Shown: positions 52,592 to 61,656, counted from the first letter of the stretch. The stretch: 64,000 nt of DNA from Clostridium peptidivorans (GCF_900205925.1 NZ_OAOD01000012.1:1-64000), one strand, 5' to 3'. Made by a program: numbers and translations. Notes: generated by a model not told the origin, from the letters alone.

Positions 52592-53905
52592 TTACTCCTT
52601 ATTAAAGTATTTCTCATATTTTAGTGGCTCACCTTTTTCCCAAGGGGCATAGTCCTTGGCAAATTCCACTCTTTCTAAATAAGGTGGATGGGAATAGTAC
52701 CACACTTCAAATAGCTTGCCGGGATAAGGCAGAGCAAGGCTTCCTTCATGAAGCTTTATGGTAGAAGTTATAGTAGCTTCTTTATTTTGAGTAAGTTCTA
52801 GTTCAAATCTATCTGCTTCAATTTCCATGCGTCTAGAAACGGTATTTGTTATTGGATTACTTAAAAACATATAAAAGTTTAAAACAAGTATTATTAGTGG
52901 CAGTGCAGCAATATCAGATATCTTATTAAATCCAAATTTACCTTTAGAAAGATTTATTATATAAAGCACACTTTTATTGGTCAAGTAAAGTATAAATATA
53001 ATTAAAACTCCCCCAAGAATTATGGATCTCCATACATGGCCCAGTACATAATGACCCATTTCATGAGCAAGTACGCCTAGGGTTTCTTCATCACTAAGGT
53101 TATTTATAGTGGTATCCCATAAAACTATTCTCTTGGACTTAGAAACACCGGTCATATAAGCATTCATTTCCTTTGTATCTACACTTTTATTTACCTGATA
53201 TACACTAGTTCCTTCTAAATTTGCTTTCTTTAACTGAGCTTCTATTTTATGCTTTAAATCTTTATCTTTAATATCTTCGTATTTATTAAAAATAGGATCT
53301 ATATAAAAAGGAGAAACAAAGGTCATAAAAAATATTATGGGAATAGATAGAAATCCCATGTAAAGCCACCAGAGCTTTTCGGCTTTTCGTATAACATAGT
53401 AAGGGAACCATATAAACAGTGCTCCAGCAATAGAAGACAATAAAACACTTTTTAGAGAATCTGTAAGCCATTTTACTAAAGTTTGATTTGAAAGTCCAAA
53501 ACTATGAGGTTGAATAAAACTACTATAAAAGTCTAAAGGCAGTGTTAAAAGAAAATTTATAAGTGTAAATATAATAAAATATACTGCAGATATTATAAAA
53601 AAACTACCAGTTCTTCTTTCTATAAAATTTCTTATGCCTTTTGAAAGTCCAGTTACTAAGAAAAATATTGGAATTAAAAATGTAAGTATAAAGCTTACAG
53701 TCCATATGTTTAAATTAGATTGTTTATATGCAATTGCTTTATCGCTTACTTGAGGAAGATTAATGTCTTTGCCATTTACAGAAACGCTGTAGGCTACACC
53801 TTTTAAAGTTTCTAAATTTTTATGTTCTGTGTAGCGGGCTAATACTACAAATAGTAAAAGAAAAATCACCGCCAGGATTATTGGTTTATATGAGTATTTT
53901 TTCAA
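52592..53905 (-). CDS. M48-family membrane metallopeptidase (CAAX protease Ste24-like)
   Basis: This 437-residue integral membrane zinc peptidase has about seven hydrophobic segments. The zinc motif HEMGHYVLGH lies near residue 280, and the downstream Glu ligand is in RRMEIEADRFELE. The N-terminal CAAX-protease half is present, with the SPFYIDPIFNKYEDI motif of the family. Bacterial substrates are unknown. The TTG at 53905 with GAAGGTG upstream is chosen; a longer in-frame version adds 31 residues without a site. Confidence 0.9.
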   Translation of the reverse strand: MKKYSYKPIILAVIFLLLFVVLARYTEHKNLETLKGVAYSVSVNGKDINLPQVSDKAIAYKQSNLNIWTVSFILTFLIPIFFLVTGLSKGIRNFIERRTGSFFIISAVYFIIFTLINFLLTLPLDFYSSFIQPHSFGLSNQTLVKWLTDSLKSVLLSSIAGALFIWFPYYVIRKAEKLWWLYMGFLSIPIIFFMTFVSPFYIDPIFNKYEDIKDKDLKHKIEAQLKKANLEGTSVYQVNKSVDTKEMNAYMTGVSKSKRIVLWDTTINNLSDEETLGVLAHEMGHYVLGHVWRSIILGGVLIIFILYLTNKSVLYIINLSKGKFGFNKISDIAALPLIILVLNFYMFLSNPITNTVSRRMEIEADRFELELTQNKEATITSTIKLHEGSLALPYPGKLFEVWYYSHPPYLERVEFAKDYAPWEKGEPLKYEKYFNKE

Positions 53906-54036
53906 AATAACACCTTCTTTTGACAAATTTATATTTGAAAATAGGTACATGAAAAGGTTATAATTATAAAGATTTAATATAAATATAACAAAATTCAAAG
54001 TAAAAATTAATATATTATTTTAAGGAGTGATATTAC

Positions 54037-55881
54037 TTGCTGTTAACTAAAGAAAAAACCCATCCACGTATCATAAGTATTATAGAATACTTTAAGTATG
54101 ATTCGTTATTTTATTTAACAACCATATTTATTTTTATAAAGTCCATACTTTTTTTAGGGGTTATAGCTCATGACAGTGTATCTGGTATAAATATGTTTAA
54201 GGCATTTTTTGCACCACCTCCACTTGCAGCATACCTTGCTTTTATAACAATTTTTTTAAGTTTTGCATATTTGTTTAATGGAAGAACTCATGGCTGGGTA
54301 CTTTTTTTAGTTAATGTGGCTATTACTATATTATTAATAGCTGACTTATGGTATTACAGAGGTTTTGGAAACTTTATCTCTCCATACATTTTTCAGCAAA
54401 CATCTAACTTAGATAACTTAACGGATTCTATAGCTTCTATGGCAAGACCAATAGATATAATATTTTGGATAGATATATTATATATGCCATATAAGCTTAA
54501 TAAAAATAAATCAGTATTTAAAAATTATAGGAGAAACATAATGTCTTTTTTATGGATAATGCTTATAAGTATAATATCAATATATTATATCCATTATAAT
54601 ATAGATGTAAAAAAGACAGGAAAAGAAGGGCAGTACTTTTTTTATACTTGCTGGGCTCCTAATCAAACTATGTCCAACCTATCACCTATAGGATATCATA
54701 TATATGATGCATATAATTACTATCATGAGGTAAGAAACCCTTTTACGTTAAGTGATAAAGAAAATGATAAAATAAAAGCATGGTATAAAGATAATAAGGA
54801 GAACTTACCTGATAATCAGTATAAGGGAATTTTTAAAGGCAAAAATGTAATATTTTTACAAGTGGAGTCTTTAGAAAACTTTGTAATTAATAAAAAGATT
54901 AATGGTCAAGAAGTAACTCCTAATTTAAATAAAATTTTAAATAACAGCTATTATTTTTCAAACTTTCATGAGCAGGTTTATAATGGTACAAGCGTAGATT
55001 CAGACCTTATGGCAAATACTTCAGTGCATCCTGTAAGAAAGGGAGCTACATTTTTTAGATTCCCGCAAAATACTTATAATTCTCTTCCAAAGCTTTTAAA
55101 AGAGGAAGGATATTATACTCAAGCAATACATCCAGATAAGGCTTCCTTTTGGAATTGGAAAAATGGATTAACTGCTGTGGGATTTGATAAATGTATAGAT
55201 TCTTCTTATTTTAATGTAGATGAAACTATAGGACTAGGCATAAGTGATGGAAGCTATTTAAAACAAACTATACCACTTATAAAAAATGCTAAAAAGCCAT
55301 TTTATACATTTATGGTAACTTTATCAAGTCATGCACCTTTTGATATTCCTGCAGAGTATAGAGAGCTTAAAATTGATAAAAGTCTTGATGAAACAAAACT
55401 TGGAGGATATTTTCAAAGCATACATTATACAGATAAACACATAGGAATTTTTATGGATAACTTAAAAAAAGAGGGGCTTTTAGAGGACACAGTAGTTGTT
55501 ATATATGGAGATCACGGCGGAATTCATAAGTACTATGAAAGTGAACTTCAAGATATAAAACCTCAAGAAGATTGGTGGATGAAAAACAATTGGGAAATTC
55601 CTCTTATCATATATAACAAGGATATAAGCCATAAGGAATTTACAGTAAATGGCGGCCAAATAGATACCATGCCAACTGTAGCTTATATGATGGGAATAGA
55701 CAAAGGAAAATTTGAAAACACTGCAATGGGGAGAATACTTGTAAATACAAATAAGGATTTTACAGTGCTTTCAGATAGAACTTATATAGGAGATAAGAGT
55801 AATAAAAGTCAAGTAGATCATAGTATACTAGGTATAGATATTTCAGATATGATGATTAGAAGTAACTACTTTAATAAATAG
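54037..55881 (+). CDS. LTA synthase family protein (sulfatase-fold)
   Basis: This 614-residue protein has five N-terminal membrane helices (to about residue 190) and an extracellular sulfatase-fold domain from about 275. The catalytic Thr lies in VYNGTSVDSDL, with metal residues in LQVESLENF and IYGDHGG. It polymerises or transfers glycerol phosphate from phosphatidylglycerol. The C-terminus is complete. The TTG start has AAGGAGTG upstream. Clostridia often carry several such proteins, so primase, synthase and transferase roles cannot be separated. Confidence 0.88.
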   Translation: MLLTKEKTHPRIISIIEYFKYDSLFYLTTIFIFIKSILFLGVIAHDSVSGINMFKAFFAPPPLAAYLAFITIFLSFAYLFNGRTHGWVLFLVNVAITILLIADLWYYRGFGNFISPYIFQQTSNLDNLTDSIASMARPIDIIFWIDILYMPYKLNKNKSVFKNYRRNIMSFLWIMLISIISIYYIHYNIDVKKTGKEGQYFFYTCWAPNQTMSNLSPIGYHIYDAYNYYHEVRNPFTLSDKENDKIKAWYKDNKENLPDNQYKGIFKGKNVIFLQVESLENFVINKKINGQEVTPNLNKILNNSYYFSNFHEQVYNGTSVDSDLMANTSVHPVRKGATFFRFPQNTYNSLPKLLKEEGYYTQAIHPDKASFWNWKNGLTAVGFDKCIDSSYFNVDETIGLGISDGSYLKQTIPLIKNAKKPFYTFMVTLSSHAPFDIPAEYRELKIDKSLDETKLGGYFQSIHYTDKHIGIFMDNLKKEGLLEDTVVVIYGDHGGIHKYYESELQDIKPQEDWWMKNNWEIPLIIYNKDISHKEFTVNGGQIDTMPTVAYMMGIDKGKFENTAMGRILVNTNKDFTVLSDRTYIGDKSNKSQVDHSILGIDISDMMIRSNYFNK

Positions 55882-55895
55882 GGGGAGATGTGAGT

Positions 55896-56330
55896 ATGGA
55901 AGAAAAATTATGGGGAAAGCTTGAGGCTTTGGAAAAGAGTGATAAAACTTTAAAAGAAGTGCTTCCACAGGGCTTTGAAAACATGATAAAGGTTTATATA
56001 TTCAACAACCGTGAAAATATAATGAGCTTTTTAAAAGGCATAGTAAACAGCCCAAATTTTAAAAAGAAAATATCTGAGGAAATAGGAAAATTTACATCAA
56101 GCATGAATCCAATGATGGCAAAGTTTATAAATGTGGATAGTATGCAAGTTAAAGTAGTTGAAGGAATAAATGATTACCTTCGAGATGAAAACAATGTATA
56201 TAAGGTAATGGAACTTATAAATGGAGGAATAGATAAGGTTAAAGATAAAAGGGCAGCGGAAGTACTTATGTATATTCCTTACGAAGGAAAAAAGGAACTT
56301 GTAAGATGGATAAGTAAAATAGCAGAATAA
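55896..56330 (+). CDS. Hypothetical protein downstream of the LtaS-like gene
   Basis: This 144-residue, mostly helical soluble protein ends ADKRAAEVLMYIPY-like text (KDKRAAEVLMYIPYEG) and KKELVRWISKIAE. I recognise no family. ATG 55896 with GGGGGAG upstream starts 14 bases after the stop of the LtaS-like gene, so they form an operon closed by the terminator at 56336. A role with the lipoteichoic acid enzyme is possible only by context. Confidence 0.72.
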   Translation: MEEKLWGKLEALEKSDKTLKEVLPQGFENMIKVYIFNNRENIMSFLKGIVNSPNFKKKISEEIGKFTSSMNPMMAKFINVDSMQVKVVEGINDYLRDENNVYKVMELINGGIDKVKDKRAAEVLMYIPYEGKKELVRWISKIAE

Positions 56331-56335
56331 ATAAA

Positions 56336-56375
56336 AATAAAGCCTTTATTTTAAGGCTTTATTTTTATTTTGGCA
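56336..56375 (+). terminator. Terminator of the LtaS-like operon
   Basis: AATAAAGCCTT pairs with AAGGCTTTATT around TATTTT, followed by TTTATTTT. Confidence 0.88.
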
Positions 56376-56989
56376 GTCTTATATTTTCCAATAAGGTTTC
56401 ATCATGGTCATATACTTCAATAATATTCTTTTAATTTTTTTACACTTTTTCAAGACATATTACAACAGATTAATGTGAAATTAGAACAAATATTTTATTT
56501 TACAATACTGATTTTAGTATTAAATAATAAAAAAGTGAAGGAAATCAAAGAAAGTGGACAAGTAATAGATGATAACGGGGCATAAAGGTAATTGACAAAA
56601 TAGTCAGAAGATTATAAAATATAATCATACCACAGGACAATACTAAAACATAAAAATCTAAAGATAGGGGATGATTCCACCACAAAGAATAATTTTATTT
56701 AGACCTATTATAAAAAGTTTCAAAGAAATTTTTAAGAGTGATAGGTAGGTGATGGTGGTATTAAAAGCTCCAATTCCTATAAATGATTTCTCTTAAACCA
56801 ATAAATTAAAATTGAATCAGGATTTTAATAAAAGATTTAAGCTTTAATAGATATAAGGGTTCGGCACAAATAGATAGTTCTAGCTGAACAACCTAATCTA
56901 CAGTACTATTATTTAAGGAAAAATCTTAGGAAAGGAATGATAAAATTTCAAATAGCTATTGATGGGTGTGGTCAGGAATTGGAAGCTCA
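56376..56989. other. Gene-free region of about 610 bp
   Basis: No frame longer than about 25 codons with a ribosome binding site was seen on either strand. Short coding-like stretches with stops occur, so this may be a decayed gene, but I cannot identify it. It ends at a strong terminator that no recognised plus-strand gene needs. Confidence 0.5.
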
Positions 56990-57043
56990 AAAATAACCGG
57001 TTTGTATATAGTGAGAGAGTATACAAACCGGTTATTTTTTTAT
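56990..57043. terminator. Strong terminator
   Basis: AATAACCGGTTTGTATA pairs perfectly with TATACAAACCGGTTATT around a 10-base loop, with a TTTTTTT run on the plus side. It can end the minus-strand gene at 57054, and its better T run points to a plus-strand transcript through the gene-free region. Confidence 0.88.
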
Positions 57044-57053
57044 TTATAGATAA

Positions 57054-57737
57054 TTAGAAAAATGTTATCTTTATAAAATATATAACTAGTAAATGTACTG
57101 GATAAAAGGCATAAAAGGCATATTTATATTTTTTAAATCCTTGTTTTTCATTATAGTATTTTATTATTATCAAAGAAAATAATGAAAATACTTGAATTAT
57201 TCCTCCGAGTTCAAAAGAAGCTCCTCCCAGTACTACCGAAATAATATAAAGTGATATTAAAGCTACATTTAAAATCACTTGAGACTTAATGAGCTTTTTA
57301 AAATCTTCCCTATAATAATAAAATAAAAATATAGTGGCAATTCCATAAGCAAAATAATCAGTATTAAGTACTGTAGCAATAATGCTTGGAAGTATTATAC
57401 TTAATTGTTTGCTCCGTTCATTTTGCTCTTTTTGATATTTATCATAGAAATAAATTGCGATTAGTCCAAGAAGTAAAGTGAAAAATATATTTAAGCTTTG
57501 TGCTTCAAGTGCAAGATTAAATGGAATTTGAGATATAAGAGCAAAAATACCTAGTCTTTTCATATATCTTATAGGATCTTTAGTATGTATATACCCTAAA
57601 GCTATCATCCAAGCAAATAAAGGAAAAGCTAGTCTACCAATTATCCTTAAAAATATATATTCGGGAAATAAAGCAGCGCCTATGTGGTCGATCAGCATAC
57701 ATAAACAAGCAAGTAATTTAATAGTAAAATTAGACAT
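57054..57737 (-). CDS. TraX-family membrane protein
   Basis: This 227-residue protein has about seven helices and fits TraX: KLLACLCMLIDHIGAALFPE at the N-terminus with the conserved Asp-His, then GRLAFPLFAWMIALGY and IFALISQIPFNLAL. TraX acetylates F-pilin in conjugative plasmids, but chromosomal Firmicute members are widespread and of unknown target. No pilin gene is nearby. AAGGAGGG precedes the ATG, and a family D palindrome occupies the leader. Confidence 0.88.
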   Translation of the reverse strand: MSNFTIKLLACLCMLIDHIGAALFPEYIFLRIIGRLAFPLFAWMIALGYIHTKDPIRYMKRLGIFALISQIPFNLALEAQSLNIFFTLLLGLIAIYFYDKYQKEQNERSKQLSIILPSIIATVLNTDYFAYGIATIFLFYYYREDFKKLIKSQVILNVALISLYIISVVLGGASFELGGIIQVFSLFSLIIIKYYNEKQGFKKYKYAFYAFYPVHLLVIYFIKITFF

Positions 57738-57747
57738 AGTAACCCTC

Positions 57748-57858
57748 CTTGCATGATTTATAGAAATTTATAATTTCGTTATAAATCAGCACATCTCAAT
57801 TCATTGAGATGTTTCCTTGCATAATCTATGGAAATTTATAATTTAATTATAAATCACT
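57748..57858 (-). repeat. Palindromic repeat family D, copy 2 (partly tandem)
   Basis: On the minus strand ACATCTCAATGAATTGAGATGT is followed by GCTGATTTATAACG and arms ending CTATAAATCATGCAAGG. The TTTATAATT..TATAAATC arm occurs twice. It ends about 12 bases before the TraX-like ATG, so its hairpins would lie in the mRNA leader. Confidence 0.65.
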
Positions 57859-57990
57859 TTAAAAATTGTTTATTAATTCTTAATAATTTGATAACTACTA
57901 GTTAATAATTATTATCTATAATTGATTATAGAGTATAAGTCACAAACAAAATAGTTTTAATTCAGAGAACCTCCCCCTTTTAATATACAC

Positions 57991-58038
57991 AAGGGTGCTT
58001 AAAAAAGCACCTTATTTTTTTTATCAAAATAAGGTGCC
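57991..58038 (-). terminator. Terminator of the DUF4349 lipoprotein gene
   Basis: On the minus strand GCACCTTATTTT pairs with AAAATAAGGTGC, followed by TTTTTTAAGC. Confidence 0.85.
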
Positions 58039-58048
58039 GTAAAGCTAG

Positions 58049-59020
58049 TTACTTGTCATCTTTATCTTTTTTGAATGGATTTTTAATACAAAATTTCTTA
58101 GTGCTTCTTTTTGAAACCTGCTTTATTATGAGTATTACAGGAACTACAATTATAAGATATGGTATAAAAGCAATTACTACTACAACCGAGTTTTTTAGTA
58201 CTTCAATTACATTATTTATAGAATTTAAAAATTTATATTGAATTTTTTCTCCTAAAGTACTTCCAGCATTTCCAAGAGAAAGTACATCAACTTCCTGAAG
58301 ATTTACGTCTATAGTGGAGTAATCTATAAGGTTATCAAGCTTTTTTAGTGTTCCAGTAAGATTTTCAATTTCATAGCGTACAGTTGCAAGTTCTTTTTCT
58401 ATTTCAAGTACATCCTTTAAAGTTCCTGATTTTTTTAATAGTTCCAAAAGTCTTTCCTCTTGAAGTTTAAGTGATTTTAATCTAGCTTCTGTATCAAAAT
58501 ACTGAGAGGTTACATCTTCACCAGTTATGCTAGTGGTTACAACATTGCCTATAACAGAGGAGCCTTCCATAAAGGAGTTAAAATGTTTAGTTGGAATTCT
58601 TAAAGAAAAATTAGCATGTCTTTTTTGAGAGTTATTTATATTTTCAACTCTATTTCCAGATATACTTGAGTTTTCAATATATCCTCCCAAAGCCTTTACC
58701 TTTTCATTAAGAGCACTTATGGATTTTTCAAATTCCTTTGTTTGAATTTCTAGATATCCTCTTTGTATCAGTTTTCTTTGTGATACCTTAGATGCATCAA
58801 TATTTTCTGGAGTGGTGGCAGCTTTAGATTCTTGCTTCATTTTTGAATTTTGACCACTGCCTATATCAGCTTTAGCATTCATTTGGTTATAGTCTTGAGC
58901 TAATCGATTTTCAGATGAAGATGATCCCTTTTTTGATCCGCAGGCATTAAATAAAAGAATAGAAAAGGTTATAGTTAATAAAACTAAGAACAAGGGTGTT
59001 TTCTTTTTCAATATTTTCAC
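58049..59020 (-). CDS. DUF4349 domain lipoprotein
   Basis: This 323-residue surface lipoprotein has lipobox LLFNAC (Cys27), a low-complexity linker to about residue 80, and a DUF4349 domain (RGYLEIQTKEFEKSISALNE, GGYIENSSISG, LRIPTKHFNSFME). A coiled coil follows at about 180-235, and a C-terminal membrane helix at about 280-300 with a basic tail. It is thus anchored at both ends. The function of the family is not known. A good ribosome binding site (AAGGAG) precedes the ATG. Confidence 0.87.
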   Translation of the reverse strand: MKILKKKTPLFLVLLTITFSILLFNACGSKKGSSSSENRLAQDYNQMNAKADIGSGQNSKMKQESKAATTPENIDASKVSQRKLIQRGYLEIQTKEFEKSISALNEKVKALGGYIENSSISGNRVENINNSQKRHANFSLRIPTKHFNSFMEGSSVIGNVVTTSITGEDVTSQYFDTEARLKSLKLQEERLLELLKKSGTLKDVLEIEKELATVRYEIENLTGTLKKLDNLIDYSTIDVNLQEVDVLSLGNAGSTLGEKIQYKFLNSINNVIEVLKNSVVVVIAFIPYLIIVVPVILIIKQVSKRSTKKFCIKNPFKKDKDDK

Positions 59021-59106
59021 TCCTTATAAAATTAGTAAAAATAGGTTTATTTACTAATATATACGAGTAAACTAAGAATATAGTCTGAATAAAAAGGAAA
59101 TCACGA

Positions 59107-59334
59107 TATTTTTAATGTTGAAGCTAGCGTATGGAATTTGAACCTAGGAAAGCGTTCATTTCGCTAAAAACGGCTAATATTTATAAAATTAAAATATCTA
59201 AGTCTTCTAAACTCGCTCCGCTCAGACAGTAGAAGGCTCTATACGATATTTTAAATTTATAAATAAAGCCGTTCTAAAGCTCATTCAATGCTTTCTACGA
59301 TTCAAATTCCATACTGCATTCAACATTAAAAATA
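59107..59334. repeat. Long-hairpin repeat, family A, copy 4 (inverted core)
   Basis: Terminal repeats ATTTTTAATGTTGAA and TTCAACATTAAAAAT enclose arms GTATGGAATTTGAA and TTCAAATTCCATAC, AACGGCTAATATTTATAAA paired with TTTATAAATAAAGCCGTT, and the apex in reverse orientation (AAACTCGC-N4-GCTCAGACAG). Confidence 0.88.
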
Positions 59335-59350
59335 TCTTCATTTTAAAACT

Positions 59351-59590
59351 TAGTACATAAAAATCTTTTAGGGCGGTAGCCCGTTAAGTTACAAGAATTT
59401 GTAAGAAATAAATAGAAAAATTCAATTTATAAGTTAAAGATAGGGTAGTATGATAAAAGATTCTTAATAGAAAATTAGGTGATTAATATTTTACTACCTA
59501 TCGGTCTGAGGCCTTATCAGCTCTTTGATAAGTATATATTTAAAAGGAACTTTCGCTAAAGCGAAATTCCTTCCTTCAGTCAGTAAGTCT
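59351..59590 (+). repeat. Multi-hairpin module, family B, copy 3
   Basis: ATCTTTTAGGGCGGTAGCCC, CTTATCAGCTCTTTGATAAG and AAGGAACTTTCGC/GCGAAATTCCTT followed by CCTTCAGTCAGTAAGTCTGA occur in the same order as in the copy at 226. It lies between two family A elements. Confidence 0.75.
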
Positions 59591-59596
59591 GAGTGA

Positions 59597-59825
59597 TATT
59601 TTTAATGTTGAACATAAGTATGGAATTTGCATTGTAGAAAGCATTGAGCAAGCAATTAAAAGCTCTTTATTTCTGATTTTAAGGTGCCGCTCGGAGCCTT
59701 CTATTGTCTGAGCCATTGCGAGTTTAGAAGGCTTAGGCGCCTTAAAAGGAAGAAATATTAGAGCTTTTTGCGAAGAGAAGCTTTCCTAAATGTAAATTCC
59801 ATACGACCCGTTCAACATTAAAAAC
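59597..59825. repeat. Long-hairpin repeat, family A, copy 5
   Basis: Terminal repeats TTTTTAATGTTGAAC and GTTCAACATTAAAAA enclose arms ATGGAATTTGCAT and ATGTAAATTCCAT, TTAAGGTGCC paired with GGCGCCTTAA, and GCCTTCTA paired with TAGAAGGC around apex TTGTCTGAGC-N4-GCGAGTTT. These arms differ from copy 3 by matched changes on both sides. Confidence 0.88.
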
Positions 59826-59861
59826 GTCATAATATTTCAAAACAAGGGGGTGCATTATACA

Positions 59862-60254
59862 TTGGCTGCTTATTCAAATAGAAGGAGAGATCACATTCAT
59901 TTTATAAAGCAATACAATAGAGAAACTGGCGAGTATACTGGTGCTCGTATAGTTATATTTATCAAAAATAAAGGCAAATTAATATATGATATAGATAACT
60001 TTCAAAAGCATCCTTATAAAAGTCCTAAATCTAAAAATCATAACAAATCTTTATGGAAAGTTATCCATTGTGATATAGAAGGATTGATTAAAAAGGAAAT
60101 GATAAATGTTAGCGAAGATAATAAATATATTATGAGACATGTATTATATGAAAATCCTAAAGGAGATATAGAGGAGTATATAAGGGAATTAATAACTGAA
60201 GAGACAGGAATAGAAGACTTTAAATTATCAATTGACAGCTTACAATTAATGTAG
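59862..60254 (+). CDS. Hypothetical protein next to the repeat cluster
   Basis: This protein of about 130 residues is basic in its first half (AYSNRRRDHIHFIKQYNRET) and contains KHPYKSPKSKNHNKSLWKVI and an acidic C-terminal helix (DIEEYIRELITEETGIEDF). I recognise no family. TTG 59862 with GGGGGTG ten bases upstream is favoured; GTG 59850 overlaps that site. It starts 37 bases after a family A hairpin. It has no obvious operon partner or terminator. Confidence 0.55.
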   Translation: MAAYSNRRRDHIHFIKQYNRETGEYTGARIVIFIKNKGKLIYDIDNFQKHPYKSPKSKNHNKSLWKVIHCDIEGLIKKEMINVSEDNKYIMRHVLYENPKGDIEEYIRELITEETGIEDFKLSIDSLQLM

Positions 60255-60373
60255 AGTTTTTACAAAAGTAAAATTTATCTTATGATTGAAAACTGGCAAT
60301 TGATATTTAAGAAATATAAATCCGTAATCCCCATTCCGTTCTATTAAGTTGTTAAATTACTATTGGGAATTTA

Positions 60374-60859
60374 TTAAATCTTCTCTAATAACTTATTAAT
60401 AATATTTCTATCATTAACCAAGGCTTCAATCTGCTTCTGCTGAACCTTAATAACGGACATCATTTCATTCAATAACTTTTGCTGTGCATCATGGGATTCT
60501 TGAAGGTGAAGTATATTACTTTTATTCTCCATGATAGCTTTAAGTCCCTTATCAAACCTTTCGGTAAGGTCGGTAAACTTTTCCTCCATTTCTTCTTTAG
60601 GTATAATCCCTGTTTCGATAGTAGCTGTTTGTACCAATGAAGCTTTACCTGCTAAACCTCTGACTTTTCTCCACTTCCATTCAGATGCTGTTACATTAGC
60701 TTCCTTGTTAACTTCAACCTTGCCACCTTCTAAGAACTTGTACTTTAACATGATAGTATCAGTTTCTTCATCAAACCACCTGTCAGTTATCTCAAACTTT
60801 CCACCACCATTTTCATGGATACTCCCTATTGCATACTTCTTGCTTTCTTTTAATCCCAT
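60374..60859 (-). CDS. Hypothetical protein, third gene of a small cassette
   Basis: This protein of about 161 residues has an N-terminal half with beta-type sequence (KFEITDRWFDEETDTIMLKY) including WKWRKVRG, followed by a C-terminal coiled coil (about 95-160). The plan recalls phage-encoded or plasmid-encoded small proteins, but I recognise no family. ATG 60859 comes one base after the stop of the preceding gene, with TGGAG upstream; a GTG nine bases earlier is the alternative. Confidence 0.65.
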   Translation of the reverse strand: MGLKESKKYAIGSIHENGGGKFEITDRWFDEETDTIMLKYKFLEGGKVEVNKEANVTASEWKWRKVRGLAGKASLVQTATIETGIIPKEEMEEKFTDLTERFDKGLKAIMENKSNILHLQESHDAQQKLLNEMMSVIKVQQKQIEALVNDRNIINKLLEKI

Positions 60860-60860
60860 T

Positions 60861-61037
60861 TTATACACTCCACTCCATGATTCTTGCCCTTAGTACAGCT
60901 TCCTGTTGCTTTAAGTTATGTAATTGCTGACGGATATTAGCATCCTCCTGGTACTCCAAAACTGCTTCAGCCATATCAATAGCTTCTCTTACCTCAACTA
61001 ACTCCATTCTTAAATCATCTACTTTCTTTTCTACCAT
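60861..61037 (-). CDS. Small coiled-coil protein, second gene of the cassette
   Basis: This 58-residue protein starts MVEKKVDDLRMELVEVREAI and ends LKQQEAVLRARIMEWSV. It is highly charged and helical, and probably forms a coiled coil. GGGGGT lies nine bases before the ATG. Its first codons overlap the stop of the preceding gene and its stop is one base from the next start, a strongly coupled arrangement that supports translation. No family is recognised. Confidence 0.72.
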   Translation of the reverse strand: MVEKKVDDLRMELVEVREAIDMAEAVLEYQEDANIRQQLHNLKQQEAVLRARIMEWSV

Positions 61038-61447
61038 CTGTTATACCCCCTGCATTTGTAATCTCTTCTTCTACTACTTCTTCTACTTCTTCTCATACTC
61101 GCTGCTAACCCTTCCATTATTACGGAAGCCAAGGCATATTTGAACATTCCTTTTCTTGAATTTGGCTTAGGCTGATTTGAAGCAATCCACTTGTTTATCT
61201 TTTCTCTTCTTGCCTTCCTCTTAGCTTGTGTGATAGCATACTTAGCTTCCCATTCAGCCTGTTTGAGATTTTTTTCAACTAGGTTTTGATTTTGCTTCCT
61301 TCTCATTTCGGCCTTCTTCTCAGGACTTGCTAATGGGTAGATAATACACCATCTAACAATACAGGTGATTACCTTTATTACTAAAATTAGTGCGAAGAGT
61401 AATACCGCAAAGATAATGATTAAACCCATTATTACTTGACTATCCAT
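61031..61447 (-). CDS. Membrane protein with basic C-terminus, first gene of the cassette
   Basis: This 138-residue protein has one long hydrophobic segment at about 5-35 (MGLIIIFAVLLFALILVIKV), a helical Lys/Arg/Glu-rich middle (KKAEMRRKQNQNLVEKNLKQ) and a very basic end (MRRSRRSSRRRD). ATG 61447 has AAGGAGG nine bases upstream; a longer in-frame version lacks a site. It leads three overlapping genes. The function is unknown; a membrane-tethered nucleic-acid-binding role is a guess. Confidence 0.7.
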   Translation of the reverse strand: MDSQVIMGLIIIFAVLLFALILVIKVITCIVRWCIIYPLASPEKKAEMRRKQNQNLVEKNLKQAEWEAKYAITQAKRKARREKINKWIASNQPKPNSRKGMFKYALASVIMEGLAASMRRSRRSSRRRDYKCRGYNRW

Positions 61448-61629
61448 TGTTACCAACCTCCTTAATTGAGTTGATATAAAGATTATACTAAAGGTTATGA
61501 TAGAAGCCAATAAAAAAAAGGCGTGGAAGTTAATCCCAACCTTAATTAGAATTTCTTAAATATATCAGATACCATATTCCATTCTTCCGTCTTATTACCA
61601 TTTACCAATGAGTTTAAAGGCGCAGAGCA

Positions 61630-61654
61630 AACCACCCGTTTTACGGGTGGTCCT
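61630..61654 (-). terminator. Hairpin after the MBL-fold gene, REP-like
   Basis: ACCACCCG pairs with CGGGTGGT around TTTTA. On the minus strand it follows the stop at 61657 and continues TTTGCTCTGCGCC. The same kind of hairpin is common as an interspersed palindrome, so it may be a repeat that works as a terminator. Confidence 0.55.
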
Positions 61655-61656
61655 GA

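Noticed and set aside
57054-57737. TraX-like gene as evidence of a conjugative element
   Set aside because: No relaxase, coupling protein or other tra gene is nearby; chromosomal TraX-like genes are common in Firmicutes.
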